Below, one piece after another: positions 49,301 to 56,560 of a stretch of 64,000 nucleotides of DNA (the first letter of the stretch is position 1; the number at the start of each line of letters is the position of its first letter). The notes under the pieces are model-generated. The model did no database searches and was not told the origin of the DNA. It was given only the letters and a program-made list of their open reading frames with translations. A program made the translations under genes and the position numbers. Source of the stretch: Aspidapion aeneum (lineage: Eukaryota; Arthropoda; Insecta; Coleoptera; Brentidae); NCBI GenBank assembly GCA_963576565.1, contig OY755046.1, positions 68,601,719-68,665,718 on the forward strand, given 5' to 3'.

Positions 49301-51468
49301 GAAAGGCCTCTTAAAATCACCACGAAAAATAAAAAAAACTCAAAAAATTTAAAAAATCCAAATATTTTGAGTTTCCGATCAGATGAGATTTCAATGAAGG
49401 TGGTTTTTAGTAGACCAAACGTTCCATAAAGATACCCCATAAACAGTTTTTGAGTACATTTTTGACAAACTCATTCACCCTTGAGGAGCACCGTGAATAA
49501 TTTTAAAAAAGGTTCCATTTCAGACTTTGTCCAGAGAAACAAAACAAGATCGACTGAAAATTTAAACAGAGAACAAACAACAACAAATGTCAATTTTGCC
49601 TCTCCTTTCAACAGTACTCGGACCTTGACTAACCACTGGCTATCAGGTAAATATTTCCAGAATATTTCAACAAAAACAAAAATGCGAAAAATGTATAAAA
49701 GAAAATTTTTAAATGAACCCCTAAGATCAATGACGGCTGATGAAAAATGAGATAAAAAAACTTAATGAAACAATTTTATTTTGGTATTTTCCAAACAAGC
49801 AGCTACTTGGTGTAGCTTTTAGTTTATTTGTTTGTAGATAAAGTCCATTTGCCTTTCTTTTTTATGGCCCCGTAGAGCAACCTCAAAAATCCTACAGAAT
49901 TTTAATTATTCTATTAACCTATTAAGTATATGTCTAATTTTTTTCACATTTTCATTATGTTCAGTAATGTTTTGCCTATAGGCACTATTCAATTGGCACC
50001 TAATATCAGTCTTGCCTAGCATAGAAAATTCTATGTGGTTATTTAAATGAATACCACTTACTTTGTGTCTTTTTAACTTTTCATTAAAGTGCTTGATATC
50101 ATACATTCCCTTTGCACGCAGGATCACTTCGTGAATTGTTCATAACAAGACAAACAGAGCAAAAAAAAGCATTCCTTTTTTCACAACCGCACAACCAGTC
50201 TTTAGCATCGGATAATTTTTTATAAATCAAACAAGTTTCATGGCTAATCGGGCAAAAAGGAGTTTTTTTGTTTCCCTTATATTTTTCCGTGGGTAGCTTG
50301 AAAGCTTAACCTCACGGGGGTCCAAGATCTAATGGACACCTAATAAGTGTTGACAGTTAACCGTTTCGTCCTTATGGGACTCCTCAGAACACTGCTGGTC
50401 AAGTGACAAATCTTGCGAAGTTAATCAGACGGTTTTGTCTCTAATTAAATGTAATTAGTGAGCGAACTATAGCAAGAGGCGCCATCTACCGAGATACGAG
50501 AGAAACAAAAAACCAAAAGCAGGGAAAACACAGCTATACAATATCGATCAATGAAAAGATCGAATGCAAATAAAAGAAAACAACTATAGTCCGTGACCTA
50601 CGACAGCTCTTTGTCTTTTCAGGCCGGATCAACGCATTTTGCATTTTTACCCGTCATCAAGACAGTGAGCGTCAATCAACGGAATTTTTAAGCCAAATAA
50701 TACTAACAAACGTGAAATTTCGTACCTGTGAATTTAAAAATCAAACAAGTTTCATGGCTAATCGGGCAAAAATTAGCGATTAGCCATGAAACTTGTTTGA
50801 TTTTTAAATTCACGGGTACAAAATTTCACGTTTGATAATTTTTTATTAAATTTTCAATTCTAAGTTTTTCACCCCTCCACTTACACTAAAATTTTGGTTA
50901 ATTTTTAGGTCCGGTCTATGTGGCCCTAAAGATTTTATTTGTAATCGAAGTTCATATGTCAACGTATTTAAATTTGCACAGTTAATTATGTATTTATTTC
51001 CATTTTATAAACAAACGATAACGAAAAAAACAATGACACGCAACGGGCAAGGCTTTTTACTACTGACAAACCCCAAATCAAAACAAATTCATACGTCTTC
51101 ACTAAGGATAGAACCGGAAACACTAGAAAGACCAACGAACGTTTTCGCACGATGATGATGGCCGACGTCAACTAAAACAAACATTTTTCCCGCCTCTGCT
51201 CGCGAACATCCACCCATACCCCGCTGAAAAAATAAGTAATTATTTACGCTAAAAAAGTTCACGTGATTAATTGCTTGTTGTTAACCACAGATAATAACAA
51301 GAACTAGACAATTTACTAGAATGTTCAAGATATTGAATTAATATTTTTTTAGGATCTCCAATAAACAGTGCCTTAACCAATATGAAAAAACCAATTCGCC
51401 TGGAGGCATTACCCAGCATTAAGAGGACAAACAAAGTGAGCAGGCTCAATAAGTTAGAGTTTTTGTAA
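29680..51468 (+). CDS. KIF17: Kinesin-2 motor KIF17/OSM-3 orthologue, 16 coding exons plus one alternative
   Basis: A plus-end-directed microtubule motor; family members drive homodimeric transport in cilia and dendrites. Joined exons give 779 aa (775 with exon 14): motor domain about 4-335 with P-loop GQTGCGKS (88-95), switch I NQNSSRSH (206-213) and switch II DLAGSE (241-246); neck [18 protein letters not shown] from 345; coiled coils about 345-600; then the KIF17-specific [15 protein letters not shown] segment and a tail ending near residue 779. The tail blocks match KIF17 rather than KIF3A/B (from memory of the family; no search was run). All phases agree and all introns are GT-AG. Human KIF17 is about 1030 aa, so this form is shorter. 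The cysteine in the P-loop replaces the usual serine/threonine. Introns are packed with transposons. Confidence 0.95.
30168..31290 (+). mobile_element. RTE-like LINE in KIF17 intron 1, near-complete reverse transcriptase
   Basis: A 214-residue frame (30161-30805) holds [40 protein letters not shown] and the catalytic [10 protein letters not shown]. After one frameshift near 30800 a second frame continues to 31286 with [20 protein letters not shown] and [12 protein letters not shown]. The arginine-rich C-terminus resembles RTE/BovB elements. It is 5' truncated (no endonuclease) and followed by a (TA)n tail. It lies in the sense direction of the host gene. Confidence 0.9.
31293..31396. repeat. 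(TA)n microsatellite, 3' tail of the LINE
   Basis: Nearly pure TATA with a few ATACAAATA interruptions directly after GACCGATAAA. The related copy at 40650 also has a TA run at the same place, so the repeat belongs to the element's 3' end. Confidence 0.9.
31700..31849 (+). CDS. KIF17: KIF17 exon 2
   Basis: 150 nt, phases 0 to 0. Encodes residues 25-74 including [20 protein letters not shown], the motor segment before the P-loop. Acceptor TTTTTAG, donor GAG|GTAAGC. Confidence 0.95.
31867..32242 (-). mobile_element. RTE-like LINE 3' fragment in KIF17 intron 2
   Basis: Carries the same 3' end as the 21165 copy, seen on the plus strand as CTACTACTACTATGTCGG, then complements of the C-terminal coding region. 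It is antisense to KIF17 and its 3' tail is (TAG)n. Confidence 0.85.
32294..32508 (+). CDS. KIF17: KIF17 exon 3 (P-loop)
   Basis: 215 nt, phase 0 to 2. Contains [20 protein letters not shown], the nucleotide-binding P-loop, and YLEIYNEQI, a conserved kinesin motif. Donor ATTAG|GTTAGT; the split arginine codon is completed by exon 4. Confidence 0.95.
32685..33520. repeat. Inverted repeat in KIF17 intron 3
   Basis: AATTACTTGGT near 32690 and AAAAGTTGAAG near 32740 are mirrored by CTTCAACTTTTG near 33461 and ACCAAGTAATT near 33500. Arms are about 55 bp and imperfect. The interior is non-coding. Likely an old foldback. Confidence 0.5.
33512..34240 (+). mobile_element. Family A element in KIF17 intron 3
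   Basis: Full layout: ACTCTGCC start, AGCTCACAC hairpin, three ~108-bp units, GCGTTGGTCG block, a short CAGA array (34058-34094), the GGCGCGACAAAAAAG block and a terminal hairpin. It is the shortest complete copy and so a reference for the unexpanded state. Confidence 0.85.
34350..34435 (+). CDS. KIF17: KIF17 exon 4
   Basis: 86 nt, phase 2 to 1. Encodes [19 protein letters not shown], the L7/L8 area of the motor (residues 146-175). Donor CCAG|GTAAGG, followed within about 10 bp by a family B insertion. Confidence 0.93.
34444..34836 (-). mobile_element. Family B repeat in KIF17 intron 4
   Basis: Inverse copy of family B, from TTTTTACCGTTCTACCCGCG to GGCTAGGAAGGTATCAGATCC. It includes the ACGTCTGTTTGTATGC segment and the AACACGATAGCTCC block in complement. 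Its edge lies only about 10 bp from the exon 4 donor. Confidence 0.8.
34838..35298 (-). mobile_element. RNase H-type LINE, 3' part
   Basis: On the minus strand it encodes [18 protein letters not shown] and nearby C-terminal sequence, matching the LINE at 61660-62575. The 3' tail is (TAG)n, seen at 34838-34856. Interrupted at 35299 by the inverted-repeat element and continued at 36358. Confidence 0.85.
35299..36357. mobile_element. Mutator/foldback-like element with long inverted ends and 9-bp target duplication
   Basis: Ends GCGTATTTACGTTTC and its complement extend into arms of about 100 bp. TGCCGGGAT flanks both sides (35290-35298 and 36358-36366). The LINE copy near 62030 shows the uninterrupted site GGATCCCGGCAGCAATGCG. 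The interior has a second set of inverted, partly tandem blocks around GGATCCCGGG and GGTTCGGTTCGG. There is no transposase. A 9-bp duplication with long arms fits Mutator-like or foldback elements. Confidence 0.88.
36358..36515 (-). mobile_element. RNase H-type LINE, 5' part of the interrupted copy
   Basis: On the minus strand it encodes [12 protein letters not shown] and [19 protein letters not shown], the end of an RNase H domain (GNEKAD matches the conserved GNExAD motif). It joins to 35298 when the 1.06-kb insertion and one target copy are removed. Confidence 0.88.
36619..36798 (+). CDS. KIF17: KIF17 exon 5 (switch I)
   Basis: 180 nt, phase 1 to 1. Contains [20 protein letters not shown], the switch I nucleotide sensor. 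Residues 175-235. Donor AAAAG|GTATAG. Confidence 0.95.
36840..37083. mobile_element. MITE in KIF17 intron 5
   Basis: Inverted ends: CCAGGCAGTAAT...GGGCACTATTCTGACAG on the left, CTGTTAGAATAGTG...ATTACAGCCTGG on the right. About 40-bp imperfect arms. Non-coding. Confidence 0.7.
37164..37354 (+). CDS. KIF17: KIF17 exon 6 (switch II)
   Basis: 191 nt, phase 1 to 0. Contains [20 protein letters not shown] (switch II) and [14 protein letters not shown], the microtubule-binding helices. Residues 235-298. Confidence 0.96.
37434..37571 (+). CDS. KIF17: KIF17 exon 7
   Basis: 138 nt, phases 0 to 0. Encodes [20 protein letters not shown] and [17 protein letters not shown], the end of the motor core and start of the neck linker (residues 299-344). 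Confidence 0.96.
37738..38416 (-). mobile_element. RTE-like LINE 3' fragment in KIF17 intron 7, 9-bp target duplication
   Basis: TACAAAAAT flanks the insertion at 37729-37737 and 38417-38425. On the minus strand it encodes [17 protein letters not shown], with more coding remnants toward both ends ([19 protein letters not shown] near 38330). It is antisense to KIF17 and 5' truncated. Confidence 0.88.
38467..38699 (+). CDS. KIF17: KIF17 exon 8 (neck and first coiled coil)
   Basis: 233 nt, phase 0 to 2. Begins [20 protein letters not shown], the kinesin-2 neck, and continues into charged heptad-type sequence. Residues 345-422. Confidence 0.95.
38763..39002 (+). CDS. KIF17: KIF17 exon 9 (coiled coil)
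   Basis: 240 nt, phase 2 to 2. Encodes coiled-coil sequence including [17 protein letters not shown] and a basic [14 protein letters not shown] stretch, parallel to the KIF17 GGEQAxNKDLxEKHKRRKR region. Residues 422-502. Confidence 0.94.
39153..39330 (+). CDS. KIF17: KIF17 exon 10 (coiled coil)
   Basis: 178 nt, phase 2 to 0. Encodes [19 protein letters not shown] and ending [11 protein letters not shown], matching the KIF17 EIKDLQSEFQ block. Residues 502-561. Confidence 0.95.
39353..39967. mobile_element. Foldback element in KIF17 intron 10
   Basis: Arms of about 280 bp: GTGTTTCACGAACATTGAAA on the left, complemented near 39945 on the right. A short AT-rich centre separates them. It starts about 20 bp after the exon 10 donor. 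No coding capacity; the open frame over 39154-39543 is exon 10 running into the left arm. Confidence 0.85.
40150..40259 (+). CDS. KIF17: KIF17 exon 11
   Basis: 110 nt, phase 0 to 2. Encodes [20 protein letters not shown] and KKECNY, matching the KIF17 EKIDYLATIRRQ and RRDCNYSNLEKI blocks. Residues 562-598. Confidence 0.95.
40301..40512 (+). mobile_element. Family B repeat in KIF17 intron 11, left half
   Basis: Starts TGGATCCATGATGGATCTGA and TACCTTCCTAGTCC, and ends at CAGACGTCACGAC where the hAT-like element enters. The other half is 44104-44232. Confidence 0.82.
40650..41288 (-). mobile_element. RTE-like LINE fragment nested in the hAT element
   Basis: Complement of the intron 1 LINE's 3' half (blocks for [31 protein letters not shown]). 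It has a short TA run at the 3' end. AAAATTATTA occurs on both sides (40640-40649 and 41289-41298), a likely target duplication. Confidence 0.87.
41478..42684 (+). mobile_element. Tigger/pogo-like DNA transposon with decayed transposase C-terminus
   Basis: The left end CAGTACAACTTCAGTAG follows TA; the right end near ATAGTACTA is its approximate complement, and both carry CCGGA-type Tigger sequence. Inside, [10 protein letters not shown] and [10 protein letters not shown] are from the DDE transposase, followed by an acidic tail frame to 42406. In-frame stops and loss of the N-terminal DNA-binding half make it inactive. Confidence 0.85.
42980..43901. mobile_element. ~920-bp MITE, copy 2 (inverted relative to 17517)
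   Basis: Same inverted ends (ATATGGATGATTCTAC) and interior as copy 1 but in the opposite orientation. It has small indels and is nested in the hAT element. Confidence 0.87.
44104..44232 (+). mobile_element. Family B repeat in KIF17 intron 11, right half
   Basis: Starts at the duplicated GTCACGAC and ends GGGCTAGGAAGGTA, complementing the left end. Its last base is about 100 bp from the exon 12 acceptor. Confidence 0.82.
44331..44431 (+). CDS. KIF17: KIF17 exon 12 (tail)
   Basis: 101 nt, phase 2 to 1. Encodes [18 protein letters not shown] and [14 protein letters not shown], matching the KIF17 NLEKIRRES and IPEPVITKTSLP blocks. Its phase-1 donor can join either exon 13 or exon 14. Confidence 0.95.
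44522..44604 (+). CDS. KIF17: KIF17 exon 13 (alternative A)
   Basis: 83 nt, enters in phase 1 and leaves in phase 0. Encodes [20 protein letters not shown] and SLNNTDK. Acceptor CTTAG, donor AAG|GTGAAA. Joining to exon 15 gives [15 protein letters not shown], which reads well against the KIF17 tail. Confidence 0.85.
44654..44900. mobile_element. MITE with 8-bp target duplication between exons 13 and 14
   Basis: GCATTTAG is duplicated at 44646-44653 and 44901-44908. Ends carry CATAGAAGTAACCACA and its near complement TGTGGTTACGTCTAT. The 8-bp duplication suggests hAT. Non-coding. Confidence 0.82.
45078..45148 (+). CDS. KIF17: KIF17 exon 14 (alternative B, predicted)
   Basis: 71 nt, enters in phase 1 and leaves in phase 0, exactly like exon 13. 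Encodes [20 protein letters not shown] and DEE. Acceptor TGCACAG, donor GAG|GTAAAC. If both exons were included, exon 14 would be read in another frame and hit a stop after six codons. Prediction rests on phase, splice sites and open frame; it could be a chance match. Confidence 0.6.
45162..46199. mobile_element. Foldback element with ACAGGGTGTCC ends, TA duplication
   Basis: CAGGGTGTCC and GGACACCCTG ends are flanked by TA (45160-45161 and 46200-46201). Inner arms also pair (CTAATTCTGACACGTCGTAA with TTACGACGTTTCAGAATTAG). It starts 13 bp after the exon 14 donor. Contains the nested MITE at 45652. Confidence 0.8.
45652..45958. mobile_element. PIF/Harbinger-like MITE nested in the foldback element
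   Basis: Ends AGGCCGCTTGACATGGTGCA and complement, flanked by TAA (45649-45651 and 45959-45961). The interior shows further palindromes around TTTGCATGCAA. Several frames remain open on both strands by inverted symmetry; none is a real gene. Confidence 0.87.
46370..46493 (+). CDS. KIF17: KIF17 exon 15 (tail)
   Basis: 124 nt, phase 0 to 1. Encodes [20 protein letters not shown] and [10 protein letters not shown], matching the KIF17 RSNSENIASNYF and SKRASQIL blocks. Donor AAAG|GTAATG. Confidence 0.94.
46524..46560. repeat. (CAAA)n microsatellite
   Basis: About eight copies of CAAA just after the exon 15 donor. Confidence 0.9.
46612..47236 (-). mobile_element. Tigger/pogo-like non-autonomous element with DNA-binding domain remnant
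   Basis: Ends CAGTGAAACCTTCTATAAG and CTAGGAGAGGTTTCACTG with TA on both sides (46610-46611 and 47237-47238). On the minus strand, [20 protein letters not shown] and [19 protein letters not shown] is a pogo/CENP-B-type N-terminal helix-turn-helix. The catalytic domain is absent. Confidence 0.9.
47256..47730. mobile_element. MITE/foldback in KIF17 intron 15
   Basis: Arms of about 100 bp include TTTTCTAACATTCTAATATT and its complement near 47660-47680, and ACAAGCGTTTATAAAATGCA opposed near 47690. Non-coding centre. Confidence 0.85.
47850..49219 (+). mobile_element. Helitron-like/microsatellite-bearing repeat in KIF17 intron 15
   Basis: Four tandem units of roughly 110 bp (GGGGGTGGGG...ACCAAATTTCATCC...GTGTCAAAAACGC) are followed directly by the (ATAGTTAG)n array. 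A conserved CCAAATTTCATCCAAATCGG block running into a tetra/octanucleotide array parallels family A. Confidence 0.65.
48374..49219. repeat. (ATAGTTAG)n array, about 105 copies
   Basis: A very homogeneous 8-bp tandem repeat, with rare ATAGATAG slips and two ACATAGTT variants. It ends at ACAGAACATC. Confidence 0.97.
49524..49646 (+). CDS. KIF17: KIF17 exon 16 (frame-neutral, possibly cassette)
   Basis: 123 nt, phase 1 to 1. Encodes [20 protein letters not shown] and [20 protein letters not shown]. The acceptor TTCCATTTCAG was chosen because it alone gives the phase required by exon 15; AGs further left give the wrong phase or lack a pyrimidine tract. Because exons 15 and 17 share phase, skipping it would keep the frame. 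Confidence 0.8.
49840..50212 (-). mobile_element. hAT-like transposase fragment (TTF-type zinc finger and start of DUF4371)
   Basis: On the minus strand, [20 protein letters not shown] matches the TTF-type zinc finger of ZMYM-like hAT transposases. It is followed by [19 protein letters not shown] and [16 protein letters not shown], then VALRGHKKE, the DUF4371 start. One frameshift near 50113 and an in-frame stop show decay. Confidence 0.8.
50215..50530. repeat. Single-arm copy of the 3.1-4.7 kb foldback family
   Basis: Matches the left arm of the foldback at 3130-3410, including CTTATGGGACTCCTCAGAAC and GCCATCTACCGAGATACGAG. No second arm or tandem array is present, so it may be a solo arm left by deletion. 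Confidence 0.8.
50700..50832. repeat. Perfect hairpin, ~50-bp arms
   Basis: Arms read AATTTAAAAATCAAACAAGT on the left and the complement on the right, around a short CGGGCAAAAATTAGCG loop. The outer ends are CGTGAAATTT and AAATTTCACG. Part of its arm recurs at 50222-50250. Confidence 0.85.
51353..51468 (+). CDS. KIF17: KIF17 exon 17 (last)
   Basis: 116 nt, enters in phase 1 and ends with TAA. Encodes [20 protein letters not shown] and a basic C-terminus, matching the KIF17 end (PRPFRLESL followed by lysine-rich sequence). No AATAAA is seen before the palindromic element that begins 110 bp downstream. Confidence 0.94.
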
Positions 51469-51578
51469 ACTCTACATAATTTATAAACTAGATATAATGT
51501 TTGGCTCAATTTTAAAACTAAGAAAATTTACATTTTATAGTATAACAGGCCAAAAGTAGAGAAACTCCCATGTCTGTA

Positions 51579-53067
51579 CAGCGTGTCCCATTTTCGATGG
51601 GATTAAATGGGAAACTCGGTTATTATTAAAGATATTGATTTTCTGATTGCACCTTACCGTGCTCTTTTTTTGAGCCCTTAAAAATGGCGTAATCAGATTT
51701 TTGCTATACCCCGTAGTTTCGCTAATACAGGGAGTTTTTGAAAAAATTGTATTTTTAATAATTCCTTGTATCTCGCTTATTTTGCGAGATATTTTTATTC
51801 TGTAAAAACCTTTTCATGGCAACTTTTTTACAAGAAAATAATGACGTTAAAATATTGTTTAGTTTTTGAGATATGGTATTTATCATAAAAAAATTAAATA
51901 CGGACCTGGATTTTTTTTATTACTATTTTGATTGGTTTCATGCTAGTATTATCATAAAATAATAAAAATTTAAAAAATTTTTGTTTTAAGGTAAAAAAAA
52001 ATATTTAATATTTTTAAAAAAATTAGTCCGAACCTGGATATTTTCAACATAAATATAAATTAAAAATTGCTAGATAAACAATTTTTAGTTTAACTGTTTT
52101 AATACTTAGCATATTAAAATGGTTTTACGTTAATTTACAGATTTATTTGAAACAAAGTCTACGAAAAATACAAAAAAAAACAAATTATAAAAAATAACTA
52201 ATTTTTCTGATTACCATTATGTGTAAGACATTGTTGGCATTTTTGAGTAATTTTTCTTAACGCATTTTGCATAAAAATATTTCTGCCATTTAAATATTGG
52301 GATTTTGTTGCTTGAATGAAGCAGTCAAACATATCACATTTTTCAAAATCTGGATATGGTCGATTTCTAGCCAGTTTAAAATAATTGTAAGTCATTCACA
52401 AAAATGACAAGTAAAATGACAATGTCAATTCCACGCTTTTGTTTTGTAAATTTCACGACCTGCTGTGCTACCATCAAATAATTAGTATGATATACTTTAT
52501 TTATAAATCTTTTAATTATCATTTCAAAACAGATAATCTAAAAATCGTTCAACTAGTGTGTCTTGCAATTCTTAATTTATAATTACGTTGGAAATTTCCA
52601 GGTTCGGACTTAAATTTTTTTTTTCAAATATTAAATAGTTTTTTTTAACCTTAAATCAAAAAAATATTAAAGTGTTATCATTTTAAGGTAATAATAGCAT
52701 GGAACCAATCAAAGTAGTAATAAAAAAATCCAGGTCCGTATTTAATTTTTTTATGATAAATACCATATCTCAAAAACTAAACAATATTTTTAAAAATTGA
52801 CAACGTCATTATTTTGCTCTAAAAAAGTTGCCATAAAAAGGTTTTTACAGAATAAAAATATCTTGCAAAATAAGCGAGATACAAGGAATTAATTAAAATG
52901 CAATTTTTTCAAAAACCGTATTAGCGAAACCACGGGGTATAGCAAAAATCTGATTACACCATTTTTAAGGGTTCCAAAAAAGAGCACGGTATGGTGCAAT
53001 CAGAAAATCGATATCTTTAATAATAACCGAGTTTCCCATTTAATCCCATCGAAAATGGGACACGCTG
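51579..53067. mobile_element. 1.5-kb near-palindromic foldback element
   Basis: Arms of about 460 bp run from CAGCGTGTCCCATTTTCG inward and are mirrored at the right to CGAAAATGGGACACGCTG, with TA on both outer sides. A unique centre of about 550 bp (roughly 52040-52600) contains one short minus-strand frame (52198-52395) with no recognisable domain. No transposase. The second copy occupies 1-235. Confidence 0.9.
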
Positions 53068-53121
53068 TACTGAGACACGGCAGACATGTATAGATGGAAG
53101 TTTTCCGAAAATTTATGTATA

Positions 53122-53195
53122 GTCTTCGATGGCTTAATCTAGAGAGCGTTTGCGTACAGAGCAAGAGATTCCGGGTTCGAGTCCCGGTCGAAGAC
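53122..53195 (+). tRNA. tRNA-like sequence, apparent anticodon ACA, probably atypical or pseudo
   Basis: A cloverleaf can be drawn: 7-bp acceptor TCTTCGA/TCGAAGA with an extra G/C pair outside, U8, D stem GCTT/GAGC, anticodon stem TTTGC/GCAAG with loop GTACAGA, and T arm CCGGGTTCGAGTCCCGG. A box TGGCTTAATCTAG and B box GGTTCGAGTCC are good, and TTTTTT follows at 53203. The D loop lacks the usual GG, and ACA is an unusual anticodon for cysteine. It may be a degenerate tRNA or a SINE head. Confidence 0.6.
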
Positions 53196-53394
53196 AGAAA
53201 AACTTTTTTCTTATTTTTCTTTCTTTATTTTTACTTGTTCTCTAATATCTGTTTAAAAATTAACATAAAATAGTAGTAGCTTTTTGTTTAAGAGGATGAT
53301 CTGCGTATCGCATATAATAAGTGTGTAAGGGATTTGAAATAAAACTTTTATAGGAAAAGTATTTCATATTTTTTGATAAAACTTTTGACAATTT

Positions 53395-53580
53395 GTAAAG
53401 AAAATAATTCTTTAGCGCGCATTTAAATACTCAATAAAAATAATAAACCTCAACCCTCAAAAAACGTGCATAGATTACCTAATTTTTAGTAATTTTTTGA
53501 TACATTATTTTGTTTAAAACCGTTTTACTTATCGCAATGGGGTTTTAAAGCCGCGGTGCATTTAAGTCTCTTCTTAAAAA
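53395..53580. repeat. Dispersed repeat, second copy of 6200-6375
   Basis: Shares CATTTAAAT, CTCAACCCTCAAAAAA and GGTGCATTTAAGT blocks in the same order. Function unknown. Confidence 0.7.
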
Positions 53581-54015
53581 TGCAAAAAATTCTTCTTTCA
53601 AAATTTGCAAATCTCTGCCCAAAAAAGTGTTATTTCAAAACTCTTACGCGCTCAATATAAAACGCAGAGTTCCCTCCAAAAAAGAAAATGTCGCTGATTT
53701 TGAATTAGAAGTGTTGTATTTTAAAATTTTATACTGGTCAACTTTGTGATAGAAGAATAAGATTATTTATTTATTTTTTCCGAAAAAAATTATAACATAA
53801 ACAATAAGTTTTATATTTCAAAGATTGTTGAGAGTGAAAAAATATAATGTTATTAAAAAAAAAAAAAGATTTTTTTGTCTTTCCATCACAAACAAAAAGA
53901 ATATAAACAAAATTTTAACTGGTTATGACGCCACTATTAAGGACATTTTTGAATAAAGAAACCACTGCTTTTCCACTAGAAAAAGAAAAATTACTAATTT
54001 GTCAGTAGTTTATTA

Positions 54016-55301
<1,286 letters not shown>

Positions 55302-56363
55302 AAATAGTATTTGCCAAACAAAATTTAAAAATCTTATCTTTTTTTTAGCAGAAACGCAGTGGGTTTTTAATTATAAAAATTTCCTCAATAGTGGAGAAAT
55401 ACCCAGATAAAATTTTATTTGCAGAATGACTGCCACAAATATATAGATTTTATTTAAATAGAATAGAGATGCTTTTCTGTATCTTATAAATTTAATGAAT
55501 GTATTGTCTTACTTTACAAATTGTATCTCAACAGAATAACAACAATAACAATTTTTGAGGATATAAAGTCAACTCCACAATATAATTTTTTCAAAAACAA
55601 TAAAACCATATCACTTTTTCTTTATAAAAAAGAAAACTACTAATAGGGAACTGACTAACTAATAAAGGTGTTTTAAGCTTTTATTTTCATAGGGAAGGGA
55701 TAAAAATCATTTTTAAGGTTTCAAAATATAGGATATAATTTTATTAATGCACCAAATTTTAAAGGAAGTTAGGAAAGGTCAAAAGAGCGCCATCTGGAAA
55801 TGGCGAAAAAAAAATTAAGCCGTAATTTAGACGAAAATATTTTTTTTTTTTAATTTTGACACTTTGTATCTAAAAAACAAAGAGGCTTGATGGAAAATGT
55901 AGTAATAAGAATTTTTTCTGGAGGGGTTTTTTTCTTCTAAAAATGCACTAATTTTTTTTTTGTGGAAATCTCTCCCGATAGACTCTCATAGCGAGATGAG
56001 AGCTTCAGCATAAAAAATTAGGATGTCAGCATCACGCATACTCCTCCTTTTTTAAGTCTTACACAAAAAATTTCGTAAAATTGTGTTCGGTTCAGACTAA
56101 GATGAGAAGAGGTTAACATGCGACTGCAGTCAAAAGTTTGAAGTTGTAATTTTTAGGGACAAAATCGAAAAAAAAAATAATTTTGACACTTTTTAACTAA
56201 AAAACAAAGAAGCTTGATGCAAAATGTAATACGATTTTTTTTTCCTTTTAAATTCCTTAAATTTGATGCATAATTTAAATTACACCCATAAATGCAAAAT
56301 GAGTTCCCATTATTTTTCATTATTAACAAAAAAAAATAGAATTGAAACTAACCTGAAACTAAT
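55302..56363. other. Intergenic downstream of COA7
   Basis: Two ~60-bp direct repeats around AAAAAACAAAGAGGCTTGATG (55872) and AAAACAAAGAAGCTTGATGC (56200) lie about 330 bp apart. Otherwise no recognised feature. Confidence 0.5.
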
Positions 56364-56560
56364 TTATCCAGTCACAAGCTTCGGGTTTCCCCCACTCCCA
56401 TCATCAAGTCCCAAACCAAACTTCAAATTTTCATTGGATTCCAACTCCTTATGCATTTCTTTTGCTTTGGTTTTGTATTTCTCAGCTAATTCTGTATTTT
56501 GTTCCACTCCATCGCCTTTCTGGTACATTTGACTTAGGTTGACACAGCTATACATATTTC
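56364..56560 (-). CDS. COA7: COA7 exon 5 (last)
   Basis: 197 nt ending in TAA at 56364-56366. Encodes [20 protein letters not shown], the final Sel1 repeat, and a glycine-rich tail. Confidence 0.93.

Noticed and set aside
49481..49523. Upstream extension of KIF17 exon 16 to AG sites at 49485 or 49488
   Set aside because: Both would need a phase-2 donor, but exon 15 ends in phase 1; the TTTCAG site at 49523 fits.
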